The notes below the pieces were generated by a model. The model was not told the DNA's origin. It made no database searches and saw nothing but the letters and a program-made list of their open reading frames with translations. Positions 54,224-64,000 of a stretch of 64,000 bases of DNA are shown one piece after another. The stretch is from assembly GCA_963575745.1 (NCBI GenBank), contig CAUYUJ010019082.1:124001-188000 (forward strand), written 5' to 3'. The position numbers and the translations under genes are program-made. The first letter of the stretch is position 1; every line of letters begins with the position of its first letter. The DNA is from Prorocentrum cordatum (Eukaryota > Sar > Dinophyceae > Prorocentrales > Prorocentraceae).

Positions 54224-55861
54224 CTAGAGGCTCGTCAGCTCGGACAAGAGGGCTTCTTCGCGCCGGAGCTGTTCCGCAATGTCGTCTGGGAAGGGGTGGT
54301 TCCTGAGCTGTGCCCACGGGCACTGCCTTCCTGCGCACGCCCGCGCTGCGGTCCATGCACGCGCTATCTGGCTGCCCGACGGGGCGGGGGTGCAGGCCAG
54401 TGCCGCAGAGCGCCTTGTGTTCCAGGCACGCATCGCGGAGACAATCCTGCGTTGAAGGCACCGCGGGTCGAAATGTATGCCGGCCGCGTCGTAGAGCGTC
54501 CTGCCGCTTACTCCAAGTCCGCGGTAGTGCCCGGCCAGCCCTATCGCTCTCGCTCTTTCGTCTGCGCTAGAGTGTCTGAGCCCGTGAGTTCTGCCCTCCT
54601 TCACCAGCCATCTTCCCCAGGCCCTGACCTTGTCATCTGTGGCCGGGCTCTCCCTTTCCCTTCCTGCCATGACCAGTCCCAGACCTTCGGTGCATCCTGG
54701 GAATCGTTGCTCCGCACCGCACTCAGCGAGCATCTGCCTTGCCCCGTGTTTCAACTCCGCTGGGTTCCGAAGGAACCACCTGTAGCTACTGTCTTCGTTG
54801 TATAGGAGACATAGGTGATGGGTCTGGTAACTGCTGGGAAGGATGGCGTCCGGATCGTCCGGGGTAGTCCTGGACTGCGTCCAGGTCGGGATCCTTCCAT
54901 CTGGCCTGTGCGCCCATCTTGGTTCCCAGGGGCTGGGGAGACGGGTGCATGCTATCGTGCTGGTGGGGGGGTGGGAAGTTGCCGATCCGAAGGCGCTCTC
55001 TGGGGCTGGCCACATGGTCGCCCGCGTTCATCTTGACTGCCCACTCGGGGCTGAGCTCCCCCATGGCCATTCTCATGGCATCGCGGTGGGCCAGCGGCAT
55101 GGAGGCCACGTTCTCCACGAGGACTAGGACGGAGACGTCTGGCCTTCTCTTGCTTGCGAGGTACCAAGCTGTCGGGACTGCAAGGAAATGGGAAGACTAA
55201 GCCCCTGCCAGTCCGTCCCTGCCGGCGTGAGAGCCTGCCGCTGAAAGGTTGTTGCAAGGGGGTCCTGCCACTATCAGGAGGGTGCTGCCCTGCTCCAGGG
55301 AGTCAAAATGCTTCTCCCGAGGGGTTCTATTGTCATGGGGGTCGTTACGCCTGAAGAGATCCCATACATCTTCCGCTATTTGTCTATGCGGGGGGCCTCC
55401 ATCTTGAGGATCTGGGGCGTTTGCCCATCTGCGCGCCACTGCCTCCGCCGCGGTCCTATTGTGCTCCACAAAGGCCGAGGATCGAAAGCTGTTGGTGGCT
55501 CCTAGCTTGCTCGCGAGGTCGCCCACGGCGAGTCTGGCGATTCCCCAGCCGTCGACGAGGGGCACCAGGTGTAGGGGGGAGCGTTCGCTCGTGGAGCCGT
55601 GGTGTACTGCAGGTTCGCCTCGCGCTGCCCTTTGCTCCTGCTGCGTAAAGTCCCTTTCAACCGCGTCCTGTATTCGGAGTCTACCCGCGGTGTTGTCGAC
55701 TGCCTGATCGGGTCCACGTCTGATGGTGCCTTGCTCGTGCAGGGGCCGTAGCGCGTCCAGGATGGCGTTGTTGTCCAAGCCGGCTACCTGGTAGGCGGCT
55801 AGTACCTGATCAGGAGGGGCGACTGGGGATAGCCCGGTTGGGTTCGGTGGGCGGGGGGGGG
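54224..55861 (-). pseudogene. C5-cytosine DNA methyltransferase domain
   Basis: Motif I: LVPLVDGWGIARLAVGD (about 55520-55570). Motif II: AFVEHNRTAAEAVARRW. Motif III: AEDVWDLF. Motif IV: VAGPPCNNLSAAG with the catalytic Pro-Cys (GPPC codons at 55255-55266). Motif VI: VLVENVASM (ENV at 55107-55115). Motif VIII: SPRERLRIGNFP (about 54966-55010). Motif X: RTLYDAAGIHFDP (about 54466-54505). Order and spacing are those of DNMT1/DNMT3/bacterial m5C enzymes, which transfer methyl from S-adenosylmethionine to cytosine. Motifs I-VIII share one frame interrupted only by a TAG (55197-55199). The frame changes after motif VIII at a G7 run (54965-54971). It precedes the endonuclease in the same polyprotein direction. 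Retroelement-borne methyltransferases have been reported in dinoflagellates. Confidence 0.85.
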
Positions 55862-57630
55862 TCGACCCTGAGTCTTGCCCTCCTCGCCCCTTCTCCTGGT
55901 CCTTGCGGCTCAGTCGAGGTGCGCGTGAGACCCCTTCCAGGTCTACTTTGCACCGGTGCTGTTGGTTGGGATTCCCACATCGTTACTAGAGACCGGGAGT
56001 TGTCCTCCGTCGGCCTCGCGGTTCTCGGCCTTGCCCTAGGCCGCGTCTTCGTTCCCAAGGGGCCTGCCTGCCGGGCCCTTCTATTTCGACTTCCGTCTTG
56101 CCGTCTCACGGGGCCCGTCGGCGCCCTGTCCCTGCTCTGCTGGCTTGCCTGCTGCTGGCGTTGAGTTGCGGTCGCATCTGCAGCTCCTGCCCGTAGAGGC
56201 TGACCCTCTGAGCTGGGGATCCTTTGCGGGGGGATGAAGGGTCGTCCTGCCTCTGCCTCCTGTGATGGTCGCCCGGTGGGATTGCCGTGGAGCGTGTCTC
56301 CCCTGAGATTGAACCAGGTTGGGTCGACGGCCCTGAGCCTGCTGGTATTGGGGCCGAGGGTGTCCACCATGGCGACCGAGAGGATCCTGTCGAGGACCTC
56401 TTCGGTTAAGGGGAGGAAGGGGTATGCCGGGCCTTCAGCGCTGGGGATTCCGGCTGCTGCGGACTGCAGGCGCGCGCAGGCGGCGTCCGCGGTAAGGGCG
56501 GCGTTCTTGGACAGGACGTCTCTGCCAGCAGAGCGCCTCGTGCCGATCGGCGGGTGCTGTGCCCAGTACGCCTTAAAAGGGGTTGATCAACCTGTGAGAT
56601 AGGTAGGCTCTGGTGAAAACCTGCCTGATCTGCTTTTCGAGCTGAAGCGTGGAAGTGCCCCACGCGATGGCGGTGAGTACGTGCATCCCAATCCCCCCCA
56701 CTGCGCAGGGGGGCCGAGGGCGCGGAGCGTCTCTGCTGCGCTGTTGAGGAGGTGGCCCCACTTGTGCCCCATACAGGGCGGCAGGTGCGAGCTTGCTCTG
56801 GGGGGGTCGCCCCTTCCCAGCGGGTCGCCAGGCAAGCTTCGGGCGACGCTGTCCGGAGGGGGTCTTCTCCTGCAGATCCGGGCTTGGGGTGCGTCCTCTG
56901 CTTGTGCCTCGCTCCCTGGCTCCTGGTGGATTTGACTGCCCTCTCCACCGCTGCCCATCGGCTCGCCTCTTTCCGCCTGGGGTGTCGGCGCCAAAGGATG
57001 TGCGGCACCTCGCTCTTCCCGCTGGGGGGGCGGGTGCGTCTGGCCCGGGCTCGTGCGCGTGCCGGAGGGGGGCTGCTGCACGTGCTGCTGAACCGTCCCG
57101 CGGTCTGTCGGAGTCTGTGCCAGGGGCTGTGCCTGTGGGGCCCGCACATCCCCGCGGTCGGCACTGCTGCGTTCCCCCCCGCACTCCTGGCTGGGGGCGC
57201 TTTCCATCCGCGTAGTCGGGCTGTTGCTAGCAAAGGCGCTGCCTGGGTGGGGGGGTCCCCTCGCTGCTCCTCTCGCCCACACACCGTCTCAGGTTGTGTG
57301 CTGGGGGACTGGTGACCTGGTTGTGCGGGCAAGGTGGCCGCGGCGTGGCCGCCTGCGTCGGTGGGGTGGGGTGGGTGGGGGGGGCTGAGGGAGTGGGGGG
57401 CTGCTGGCCGGGGTCTGCGGGCCCCCGGCGGCAGTCTCCTGTTCGGCTGTTGGTGGTCCGTCCTGGGTCCTATTGCGTGCGACCTGTGGCTGCTCCTGCC
57501 CTGTCCGTGCGGGGCGCGTTCGGGTTCCGTCGGAGGGGTCTCCATGGCTGCCCCTGGGGGCCCTTCGCGGCCTGGGAGCTCTCCCTGGATCGTGACGTAG
57601 CCTGTCCTCCCGGGCGGCCCTCCGCAACCT
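55862..57630 (-). pseudogene. polyprotein N-terminal linker, low complexity
   Basis: 55810-56370 begins MVDTLGPNTSRLRAVDPTWF and becomes Arg/Pro/Gln-rich up to the G9 run at 55853-55861, where the frame shifts into the methyltransferase. 56400-57630 is very GC-rich, with overlapping Arg/Pro/Gly frames on both strands and no recognised domain. The start of the polyprotein is not determined. Confidence 0.4.
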
Positions 57631-57639
57631 TTCGTCTAA

Positions 57640-59206
57640 TCATTGGAGCCTCTCGTCCGTACCGGGGGCCAGCCTGCGCGTTGTGTCGCTGTCGATGTCT
57701 GCACCTCTGCCCCCTGGAACCTCGAGCCAGGGGTGGTGGCCAGTGTAAGTTGGATCAGGCTCAGGGGAGAGCCACTGCGAGAAGGGGGGCTGTCTGGTGA
57801 CCTCTTCCTTTATACCAAGCTCCCTGATGAGCTGGAGCAGGCGATCCCTGCCCAGTGCGTTAGGGTCCGTCAGCTGGGGGATCCATGGCCGCAGAGAGGT
57901 CCCACTTGTATCTCCGAGTGGGTCTACCCTCTTCTTGTCGTCGTTGTTCGAGCACAAGTCTGGTCTGGATGCTTCTGGCCAGGTCATGCGTGCTTTGTTC
58001 GTCAATGCAGGCCTGGAACCTGTCGAGCATGCCCTGAACGCATGTGACGGCATCGCTCTCCGCCCTGACCAGTGCGTCTCCTGTCTCTGCCCTGGGTCGG
58101 GTCCTGCGTGAGAGCACCTCTGCAAGGGGGGGGTATACCCTTGGGCGAGCCGGGCCAGGGAGGGAATCCACAGCAGCATGCCTTCTTGGAGGTATGATCG
58201 AACTGGGAGGCTGGCTGATGCCAATTTCCAGTTCCTCAAGCGTCGGAACGCGCGCGGGAGTAGCGTCTAGCTTCGCATGGTGCACTGGCCCGTGTAGCAG
58301 CTGCAGGGACACTCTAGTCTGCGGGCGATCGGCACCTCGATTGGCCGATCTGAGATCGGCCTCAGCGGATAGCGCGATGGTGGCCCACATGGGGGTGGAG
58401 GTGTATAGGTGGCCGTGTTCCCCACAGGTGGTGATGGATACAGCCCCTCCCGCTGCCGCCGCAGCTGAGAGGTGCTCCCCTGGATGGAGTATGGTGCTGT
58501 AATCTCGCAGGCCGTCCCTGTCCTCCGAGGCTATGCGGCGGGCAGGGTTTCGCCCGCCCATGACGTCGCCCACCTCGCGCAACCATTCCTCGGGCATGGC
58601 CGGGGGGGTGGCTCTCATGATGTTCGCTCCTTCCCTGTCCTCGGCCCCCTCGGGCAGTGGCCAGGCCCCTGTGTGTAGCCTGGTCCCGGAAGAGCCTATC
58701 GAGGCTGAGAACATCCGTAGCGTGGTGTGGCTAGGGATCCAGGGGTCTGGGCGCATGGGCCTTGGGCGGGGGGAACCGACCTGTCTTCCTTGCCGGTCGA
58801 AGGGCATGGCTTCCATTATCTGAGGCTGCACGGCTCGTCTGGGGGCCTGCCGGACAGCTTCTTCCATGATTGCCTCAATGTGCTCTGTTCGGGCCCTGGG
58901 GATCCCTGTGTCTCCCCTGATCTGTTCTCTTGAGAGGGTGGCCGGGAAGATCCTGACAACCCGTGACCCCGCCGTGATACAGCTGGTCCCGCAAAAGGCG
59001 GCGGACATGTTGGCAGCGACCCTGAGTCGGACTCTAACCTGCGTCATGTGCGTGTACTCACCTGTGTCGGGGAACCAGGCGCACACCGAGGTGACCTGCT
59101 CCACTGCTCCAGTGCCTACAATGGCTTCTACAGCTTCGATGAGCTCTTGTCGTCTGGATTGCCCTAGGTCTGCTATGTTCCAGCGTAGGTGGAAACCATC
59201 TTCCAT
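57640..59206 (-). CDS. unrecognised ORF (448 residues) upstream of the methyltransferase polyprotein
   Basis: The frame 57860-59206 is open for 448 codons, followed by 57640-58239 in another frame. The N-terminal third looks folded (GFHLRWNIADLGQSRRQELI, TQVRVRLRVAANMSAAFCG, SRVVRIFPATLSREQ); the rest is mixed. The C-terminal piece ends with alternating short helices (LTDPNALGRDRLLQLIRELG). No family recognised. Strand and closeness suggest it belongs to a retroelement, either as ORF1 of the giant unit or as the tail of the LINE upstream. Confidence 0.4.
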
Positions 59207-59239
59207 GTCGGTTAGCCTGACGAATGACGGGCCGCCATC

Positions 59240-60246
59240 CTAGTTTCCCTCTAGAAAGAGTCTTCGGGGGCAACGGGCAGGGGAGTTGCGCGCGGACCCA
59301 AACACTTTGGGGGGCTTTTCCTTGAGGTATCGCAGTATGGGGGCGGCGATTCTCTCTGGAGTCTTTATGATGAGAACTCCTCCCCCGTTGAGCCCTACTC
59401 GGTACCCGAAGGCTGCCGCGGCGTCTGCAGCGGTTGCCAGGGCAAGGCGCGTGGCGGCGTTGGGGATCGATGGGGATGTGAACGGAGTCGGACGCCTCAC
59501 TGGACCTCCAGGTACTTCCATTGATGTCGGTTGCCAGCGCAGCCTGCGCCGCGACCTGGAGTTCTTCAAGGGGGGGTCTGCGGGGATCTGCATGTGTGTC
59601 CCTCTGGCGGGACGACACCGAACTACGTGGTGGTAGAGTGGTTCTAGCCCTGCCTTTGTGAGGGTCTCGTCCCTTGGTAGGGGTGCCATGATGGTGGCCC
59701 ACTCCACGTTCCCTGCCGACTGGTCGTTCCCCTCTAACGTCTGCTGCCATCTCGTGATCTGAGCAACTATGGCATCGTTTCGCTGATCTGGTGCGAGTAT
59801 GCGAAGGGCGTCACTGGTGTCTTCGTCCCTGCCTCCCCAGTGTACCACTACGGATAGTGGGATCAGGGTTCTTTGGGGGTGGTCTGTTATGTTGAGCTGT
59901 GCCGCCACGAGCTGCACCAGGGGGGGTTAATACCTCCTGTTATCACCAGATTCCCTACGGGGACCAAATGCGTGATCATGTTCGTGGCTGGGTACCCCCA
60001 TTGTGCGTTGGCTACGGCTATCAAGTCAGTTGGGTCGGGGCCTCCTGGCGTCGGGACTCCTTGCCCTGTTAGAGCGAGGATCCTGCATGGGCCGTCGCCC
60101 GAGCCTGCTGCCGACAGCGCAGCTTGGATCTGGGACGCGTTGGCATCCGCTATGAGGACGGTGGGGGTGGCGCCCTGCCCTTCCTCGGGAATGGTTCTGT
60201 TGCACACCAGTTCCTTGATCTGCTCATAGGCGCTAAGGCCTGCCAT
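59240..60246 (-). CDS. two unrecognised overlapping ORFs
   Basis: 59887-60246 (119 residues, GATPTVLIADANASQIQAAL, then GYPATNMITHLVPVGNLVIT) overlaps 59240-59917 (225 residues, ending FGYRVGLNGGGVLIIKTPER and PILRYLKEKPPKVFG). They probably form one protein broken at the G8 run near 59920. The last segment resembles a small alpha/beta RNA-binding fold, but that is weak. 60247-60588 has no open frame of note on this strand. Confidence 0.35.
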
Positions 60247-60588
60247 AGCTATGCTGGTGCCCGTATTGTCCGCGTGACTGTCTCCTAGCAGTGGCCCTCG
60301 GGTGATTGCCAGGTCCGCCCCTACCTCCTAGGCTGCCGCCATGAGTAGGGGGGCCGGGAAGGCCGGCGGACCTCTCCTTCTGATTTCTCCCGGCGGATGC
60401 CTGGCTAGGAGGGAGGCCCATCTTGACTGGGTGATGATTGGGATTGAGCGCATTCTCTCCTGTCTGGAGGGAGGAGCCGGGGCATTGCTGACTCCTGACC
60501 CTCCTTCCTCCGTTCGTCTGGAGCATACTTTCGCTATCATGATCCGCCTCCATTTCTTCAGGTTGCGACGGGGGGCGCCTATGGACTG

Positions 60589-61071
60589 CTACGTGCTCGC
60601 GTAGGTGTTCGGTCTACGCATGGAGACCAGGTCGGCTCGCAGGCAGTCCAGCTCCGCGGCTAAGGAGAGAATCGCGGCTGCTAACTCACTATATGAAATG
60701 GGGGGCCTTATCGGGGCCAGGAGCCCGTCCCTGAGCTGCAGCATTGCCTGCGCTGCGTTGGGGGGTGGAGCCCCAGGAAGGAGTGCTGCGACGCTACCTC
60801 TGTCGTTGGCTCTGCAGTATGGGCATCGAATAGGCATGGAGTTCCTTCCTTCTCGGAACACCCCAGGCTGGCTCAGCCTCCATTGGTGGAAGGCAGTGCT
60901 TGCGGAACCGATGTCCGCAGAGAACTGGGGTTTCCGCGATCCCGCTGAGCTCCCCAGCGCAGATAGCGCATGTTTGCTCTCCTTCCCCAGCGTCCTATCC
61001 TGGCCTCTGTTCTGGCTCACCAGCTCTAAGGACTCTTTCGGCGTGTCCAGGCGGGTCGGTGGCATTGGCAC
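60589..61071 (-). pseudogene. RING finger protein segment
   Basis: One frame gives TCAICAGELSG followed by VLCGHRFRKHCL (first six zinc ligands, near 60900-60980). The overlapping frame 60589-61071 gives MPIRCPYCRAND (last CxxC). Together they complete a RING pattern, split by a one-base frame change near 60860. The following helix region (SYSELAAAILSLAAELDCLR) looks like a coiled coil. RING domains usually act in ubiquitin transfer. It belongs to the same minus-strand run of retroelement-like ORFs. Confidence 0.6.
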
Positions 61072-61128
61072 TGGCTGTGCCTAGGCTTTCTATGTGAAGT
61101 CGCGTGGTCGTAGCGGCCTCTTCCTCGG

Positions 61129-62299
61129 TTAGACATGCCTTGAGACCTGTGGTGCGGGGGGGAGGCGTATCTGTCCGTTCCCAAGCGGGGGGTGCGCACC
61201 CGGGGTCTGCTCCCCCCCTTCACTCAGTATGCCTCTGATGTCGTCGGGGGTGTGCATGTCTGCTGTCTGCAGCCATCTGGCAAGGACCTCGAACGGTCTG
61301 ATATCCAGGCCACGCACCTGGAGCACTGGTCGTACGAGGGGGGTGCAATGCGGCGCCAGACAAAGCCACATGGCCCATGATATCCAGCTCCCTGGCTCAA
61401 GTTGGGCCCTGGCTTCTCTGAGCAGTCCTTCTGCCACCAACTGAGCGTCTGCGCCGCTGAAGGAAGCGCGGTCTTTACATTGTTGTCTGGATCTCCCTGA
61501 GGCCTCGTCGTCCCTATGCGTCGCGTCTAGTGAACGGATGAAGGCGCCCAGCGTGTCTCCTCTGCTGAGTGCCCGCGGGGGCGATCTGGGGTTGCTGCTT
61601 GCATCATCACCAGGGATCTGCCCGATGTCTTCGCGCCATGGTGCGGTGGTGCTCTGCGCCCTTTCTCCGGGGGGGGAGCAGGGCAGCCGCCCGTCCTGTT
61701 GCGCCGGCCCCCGCGCTGTCACTCCCGGCGTGCACCCTGGCACTTCGCGCACGCGTCCCGCGCTCCACTGCGCCCCTGTCTGCTGTTAGGATCGCCTCCT
61801 GGAGTTGACCGAGTGGGTCGAGCCAACTCATGGCGCGCCCCTGGAGATCTGGGTCGATGTACCCCCCCGGGAGGGGGGGCGCGATCGCTCTTCCTGTCTG
61901 GCGGGATAGGGTAGCCGCCGTCAGCCCGAGGCGGTGGCGCGCTCCTTCTAGTGAGGTAATGCCTAATTGGTGCCGTCGCGACGCTGCGAGTGTCACTAGG
62001 GATCGTGGGATCCCCGTGGCCTCGAAGACGTGCTCGAGTGTGGCTCGTCCACTTTCTGTGGTTGAGTACCAGATAAACGGGGCCAGGAGCCTGCTCCAGG
62101 TCATGTTGTTGGGGATGCTATCGTTCGCTACCTGGGCGCGGATCTCGAGGATCTCCTGTAGCAATCGTCGTGCGTTGCCCCCCCTCTCTGGGGGGAGCTG
62201 AGTGCGCGTGCTCTGCCGGTGTCCATCGGCCGTACGAGCCTCGTTTTCTTCTCTCCTCGTGGCCTGCTGGTTGCTCCCGCGAGCCACTGGGGCGCCCAC
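61129..62299 (-). pseudogene. unrecognised helical ORFs upstream of the RING segment
   Basis: 61607-62299 and 61129-61752. Text such as LLAPFIWYSTTESGRATLEH, FEATGIPRSLVTLAASRRHQ and FEVLARWLQTADMHTPDDIR suggests an all-helical protein. The frame breaks at the G9 run near 61670. It may be a LINE tail continuing from 62128 or a capsid-like ORF1. Function unknown. Confidence 0.35.
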
Positions 62300-63622
62300 C
62301 CCCGCGCCCTTGTGCGCAGTGCGATCGCGAGGCGCGTCGCTTCACCGCAGGGGCTGCCTGGCGCTAAGCGGTGTGCAATGATTCTTCCCTCCCTTCTGGC
62401 CGCGGCGATTATGGCTGCGCAGGCTACTTCTGTCGCCTCAGCACTTGCGCTCGAGGTCTCGATGGAGGCTCTGTCCGCGGGGGTGACGAAGAGGGCTTGT
62501 TCCAGGAAGCTGCCTCCCATTTCTCTGCGGAGCCATGCCGTGTCCTCCGTGGGGAGACCATCAAGGCATTGCTGGTATCTTGCCCTCGCCGCGTCCAAAC
62601 CCCCCTGGTCTGCGGTCTCCCAGTGGACGACCCGGCACAGCGCGGCATTGGCGATGTCACACAGGTTGGGAAGCTCCGCGGGGAAGACGAGCATCTGGAG
62701 GTTGCGGAGCATGCGCGCTGAAGTCCAGCAAGGACCTCGGAAGAGTGTCTTGCAGACGTTGCGCGCAATGCCATCTCATCCACTAGGGGGTTTCAGAAGC
62801 TGCGCGAGAAAGGTGCGAACCGGGACGGTGTACATCCGATAAGCGAGGATGGTGTTGAAGGAACCGCATCCGACTCGCCGCCACAGCATGGCGCGCTCCT
62901 GGAATTTGGCGACCGCCTTCGCCCACGAGCGGTCTCCCCTGCCTGGCCCCATGTAGAAGCCAAGGTAGGTAGCACGCTGGTGGATGGAGAAATCGCTGAA
63001 ATTGAGGACCTGCTGTTGGAGGTCGCTCCAGACGGCCGCCGAAGGCGAGAGATGGCGCGGCATTATGTGAAGATGCTCTCTAGAATGCGCGCCTCGACGA
63101 GGGCGCTCGGGAGCACGACGGCGATGTCGTCCGCATATGCCCGGGACGTGATCAGCAGAGCCATGCGCAGGGCCCGCCGAATGACGTCCGAGATAACCGC
63201 GAAGAGTAGCGAGAACGGGCAGCCGAGCCGTACTCAAGAAAACAGCGTAGAACCCTTTATGGCGTAACCTCCAAGAGAAGGCTGCACGCACTGTTCCAAG
63301 AACGGCCAATCACTACGACGCATATCCAAGGGGACCACCCTTTAGCTTTCAGGAAGTCGTGCAAGAAGTTGTGCGAGACGCTCGGCAAGGCGGCCTCGAA
63401 CTCGAAGACCACCGTGGCAACTGCTGCAGGGGACGCAAACGCATGTCGTAACATCGCGGCCTCCACGTCGACGACGTTGGCGAACATCGACTGCCCCTTG
63501 ATGAACCCCTGCTGATCGCCGGCGATACCCGGGGCGATCTGCGGCTCGATGCACAGCCCGACAGCGCTGTAGATGAGCCTGTTGTCGGCGTTCGCTATGT
63601 TGAGGGCGGTTCCTTTTCTCAA
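62128..63622 (-). pseudogene. LINE reverse transcriptase, C-terminal half
   Basis: 63257-63622 carries QQGFIKGQSMFANVV and VVFEFEAALPSVSHNFLHDF (motif A region; the usual first Asp reads as Glu). A different frame near 63100-63140 reads SRAYADDIAVVLPSA (YADD box). 62776-63309 carries RATYLGFYMGPGRGD and LAYRMYTVPVRTFLAQLLKP (thumb). The tail continues in 62128-62712 (VFPAELPNLCDIANAALCRV). At least three frame changes and a stop near 62780. The 5' part lies upstream of about 63640, where similarity ends. This is a separate LINE from the methyltransferase-bearing one. Confidence 0.8.
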
Positions 63623-63639
63623 AAAAATGTTCTCGCCTT

Positions 63640-64000
63640 AGCGCCGCGTCCACTCGTCTGAAACATTTGCAAGAGTTTCAAGGATTCCCATGGTCAACGT
63701 GCTAGAAATAATATTTTGGAAGGACTCGAGATTTCGAGGGCGCATCAGTTACGTTGGTTTGCGGTATTGAGGTCCCAGGTGCATATGGTGTTCTGGCACG
63801 ACTCTGGATCGTCAAGACGCAACAATCATGTTGATGCATGGCGTGGGAGTCCCGAGAGTGGTGTTTTGGCACGCTTCAGGGTCTTCAAACTGTTGTCTCC
63901 TAACGAGCCAGTTCCCTGTGGAAATGAACCCTTGTTGGCCTATGAAGAGCGAGCTTGGAGGGAGGGTTTATTCCAACATCGTTGGTGAGTCTCGAATTTA
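63640..64000. other. no recognised gene
   Basis: Lower GC than its surroundings. One plus-strand frame (63716-63988) without a known motif. A repeated phrase (GTGTTTTGGCACG / GTGTTCTGGCACG near 63788 and 63860) hints at a short internal repeat. Confidence 0.5.

Larger units (their letters stand above)
41083..56370 (-). mobile_element. giant non-LTR-type retroelement with DNA methyltransferase and helicase
   Basis: Minus-strand order: methyltransferase (55.8-54.4), AP endonuclease (53.9-53.2), RT (52.8-51.1), zinc finger (50.2), RNase H (49.4-48.8), helicase ORF (48.65-43.0), trailing ORF (42.97-41.08). Endonuclease before RT before RNase H is the I/R1-type LINE order. The helicase ORF starts 88 bp after the polyprotein stop, and the trailing ORF starts 28 bp after the helicase stop, so they read as one transcription unit. 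No LTRs were seen. The 5' limit is uncertain; unknown ORFs up to 61.8 kb could belong to it. Broken frames mostly fall at G/C homopolymers. Confidence 0.7.

Noticed and set aside
1-64000. Prokaryotic or plasmid origin (many short intergenic gaps, helicase and methyltransferase genes)
   Set aside because: The spliced-leader relic, copia and LINE elements and satellite content are eukaryotic.

Overview
The window is nuclear DNA of a dinoflagellate. The best single clue is a 20-nt match to the conserved dinoflagellate spliced leader (minus strand, 6233-6252). High GC, wall-to-wall retroelement relics nearly all on one strand (minus), and expanded satellites fit this. The species is not determined; a Prorocentrum- or Symbiodinium-like alga is a guess. 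I see no convincing single-copy host gene apart from one probable retrogene, no tRNA or rRNA gene and no CRISPR array. There is one 100-base assembly gap (2897-2996).

Layout. 1-27.2 kb (minus): the broken remains of one very large Ty1/copia-type polyprotein. Read 5' to 3' it runs Gag (26.6-25.8 kb), CCHC zinc knuckle (18.5 kb), low-complexity linkers, a Tpt1/KptA-like (RNA 2'-phosphotransferase / ADP-ribosyltransferase fold) domain (15.4-15.0 kb), a RING finger (13.6 kb), a possible protease remnant (12.4 kb), integrase (8.5-6.7 kb), and reverse transcriptase plus RNase H (2.0-0.04 kb). It has been opened by insertions: a pair of satellite-carrying elements (2.08-4.97 kb), a retrogene with a spliced-leader relic (5.05-6.25 kb), an AAGCT-repeat element (10.48-11.49 kb) and a 7-kb nest of satellite-carrying elements (18.79-25.77 kb). 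Its reading frame is dotted with a 14-bp inverted-repeat motif (GCRGG-N4-CCYGC).

27.2-41 kb: simple repeats, a degenerate LINE on the minus strand (ORF1, AP-endonuclease, RT, tail; 33.1-28.6 kb), a further LINE tail, a plus-strand RT fragment with a YMDD box, a second AAGCT element (35.51-36.20 kb), a CCT microsatellite and dispersed minisatellites.

41-56.4 kb (minus): the most interesting unit. One polyprotein reads C5-cytosine DNA methyltransferase, AP endonuclease, reverse transcriptase, zinc finger, RNase H. It is followed by an ORF with a U1/matrin-type zinc finger and a UPF1-like superfamily 1 helicase, then by one more unknown ORF. 57-62 kb holds unrecognised minus-strand ORFs, including a RING finger, and 62.1-63.6 kb holds the end of another LINE RT. 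Most domains are recognisable, but the frames are broken, often exactly at long G/C homopolymers, so sequencing error and true decay cannot be told apart here.

Functionally, the window is a stack of selfish elements. Several have captured host-like nucleic-acid enzymes (methyltransferase, helicase, 2'-phosphotransferase-like domain, RING), plausibly used to modify, protect or process their own nucleic acids or to escape host silencing. That last step is inference.
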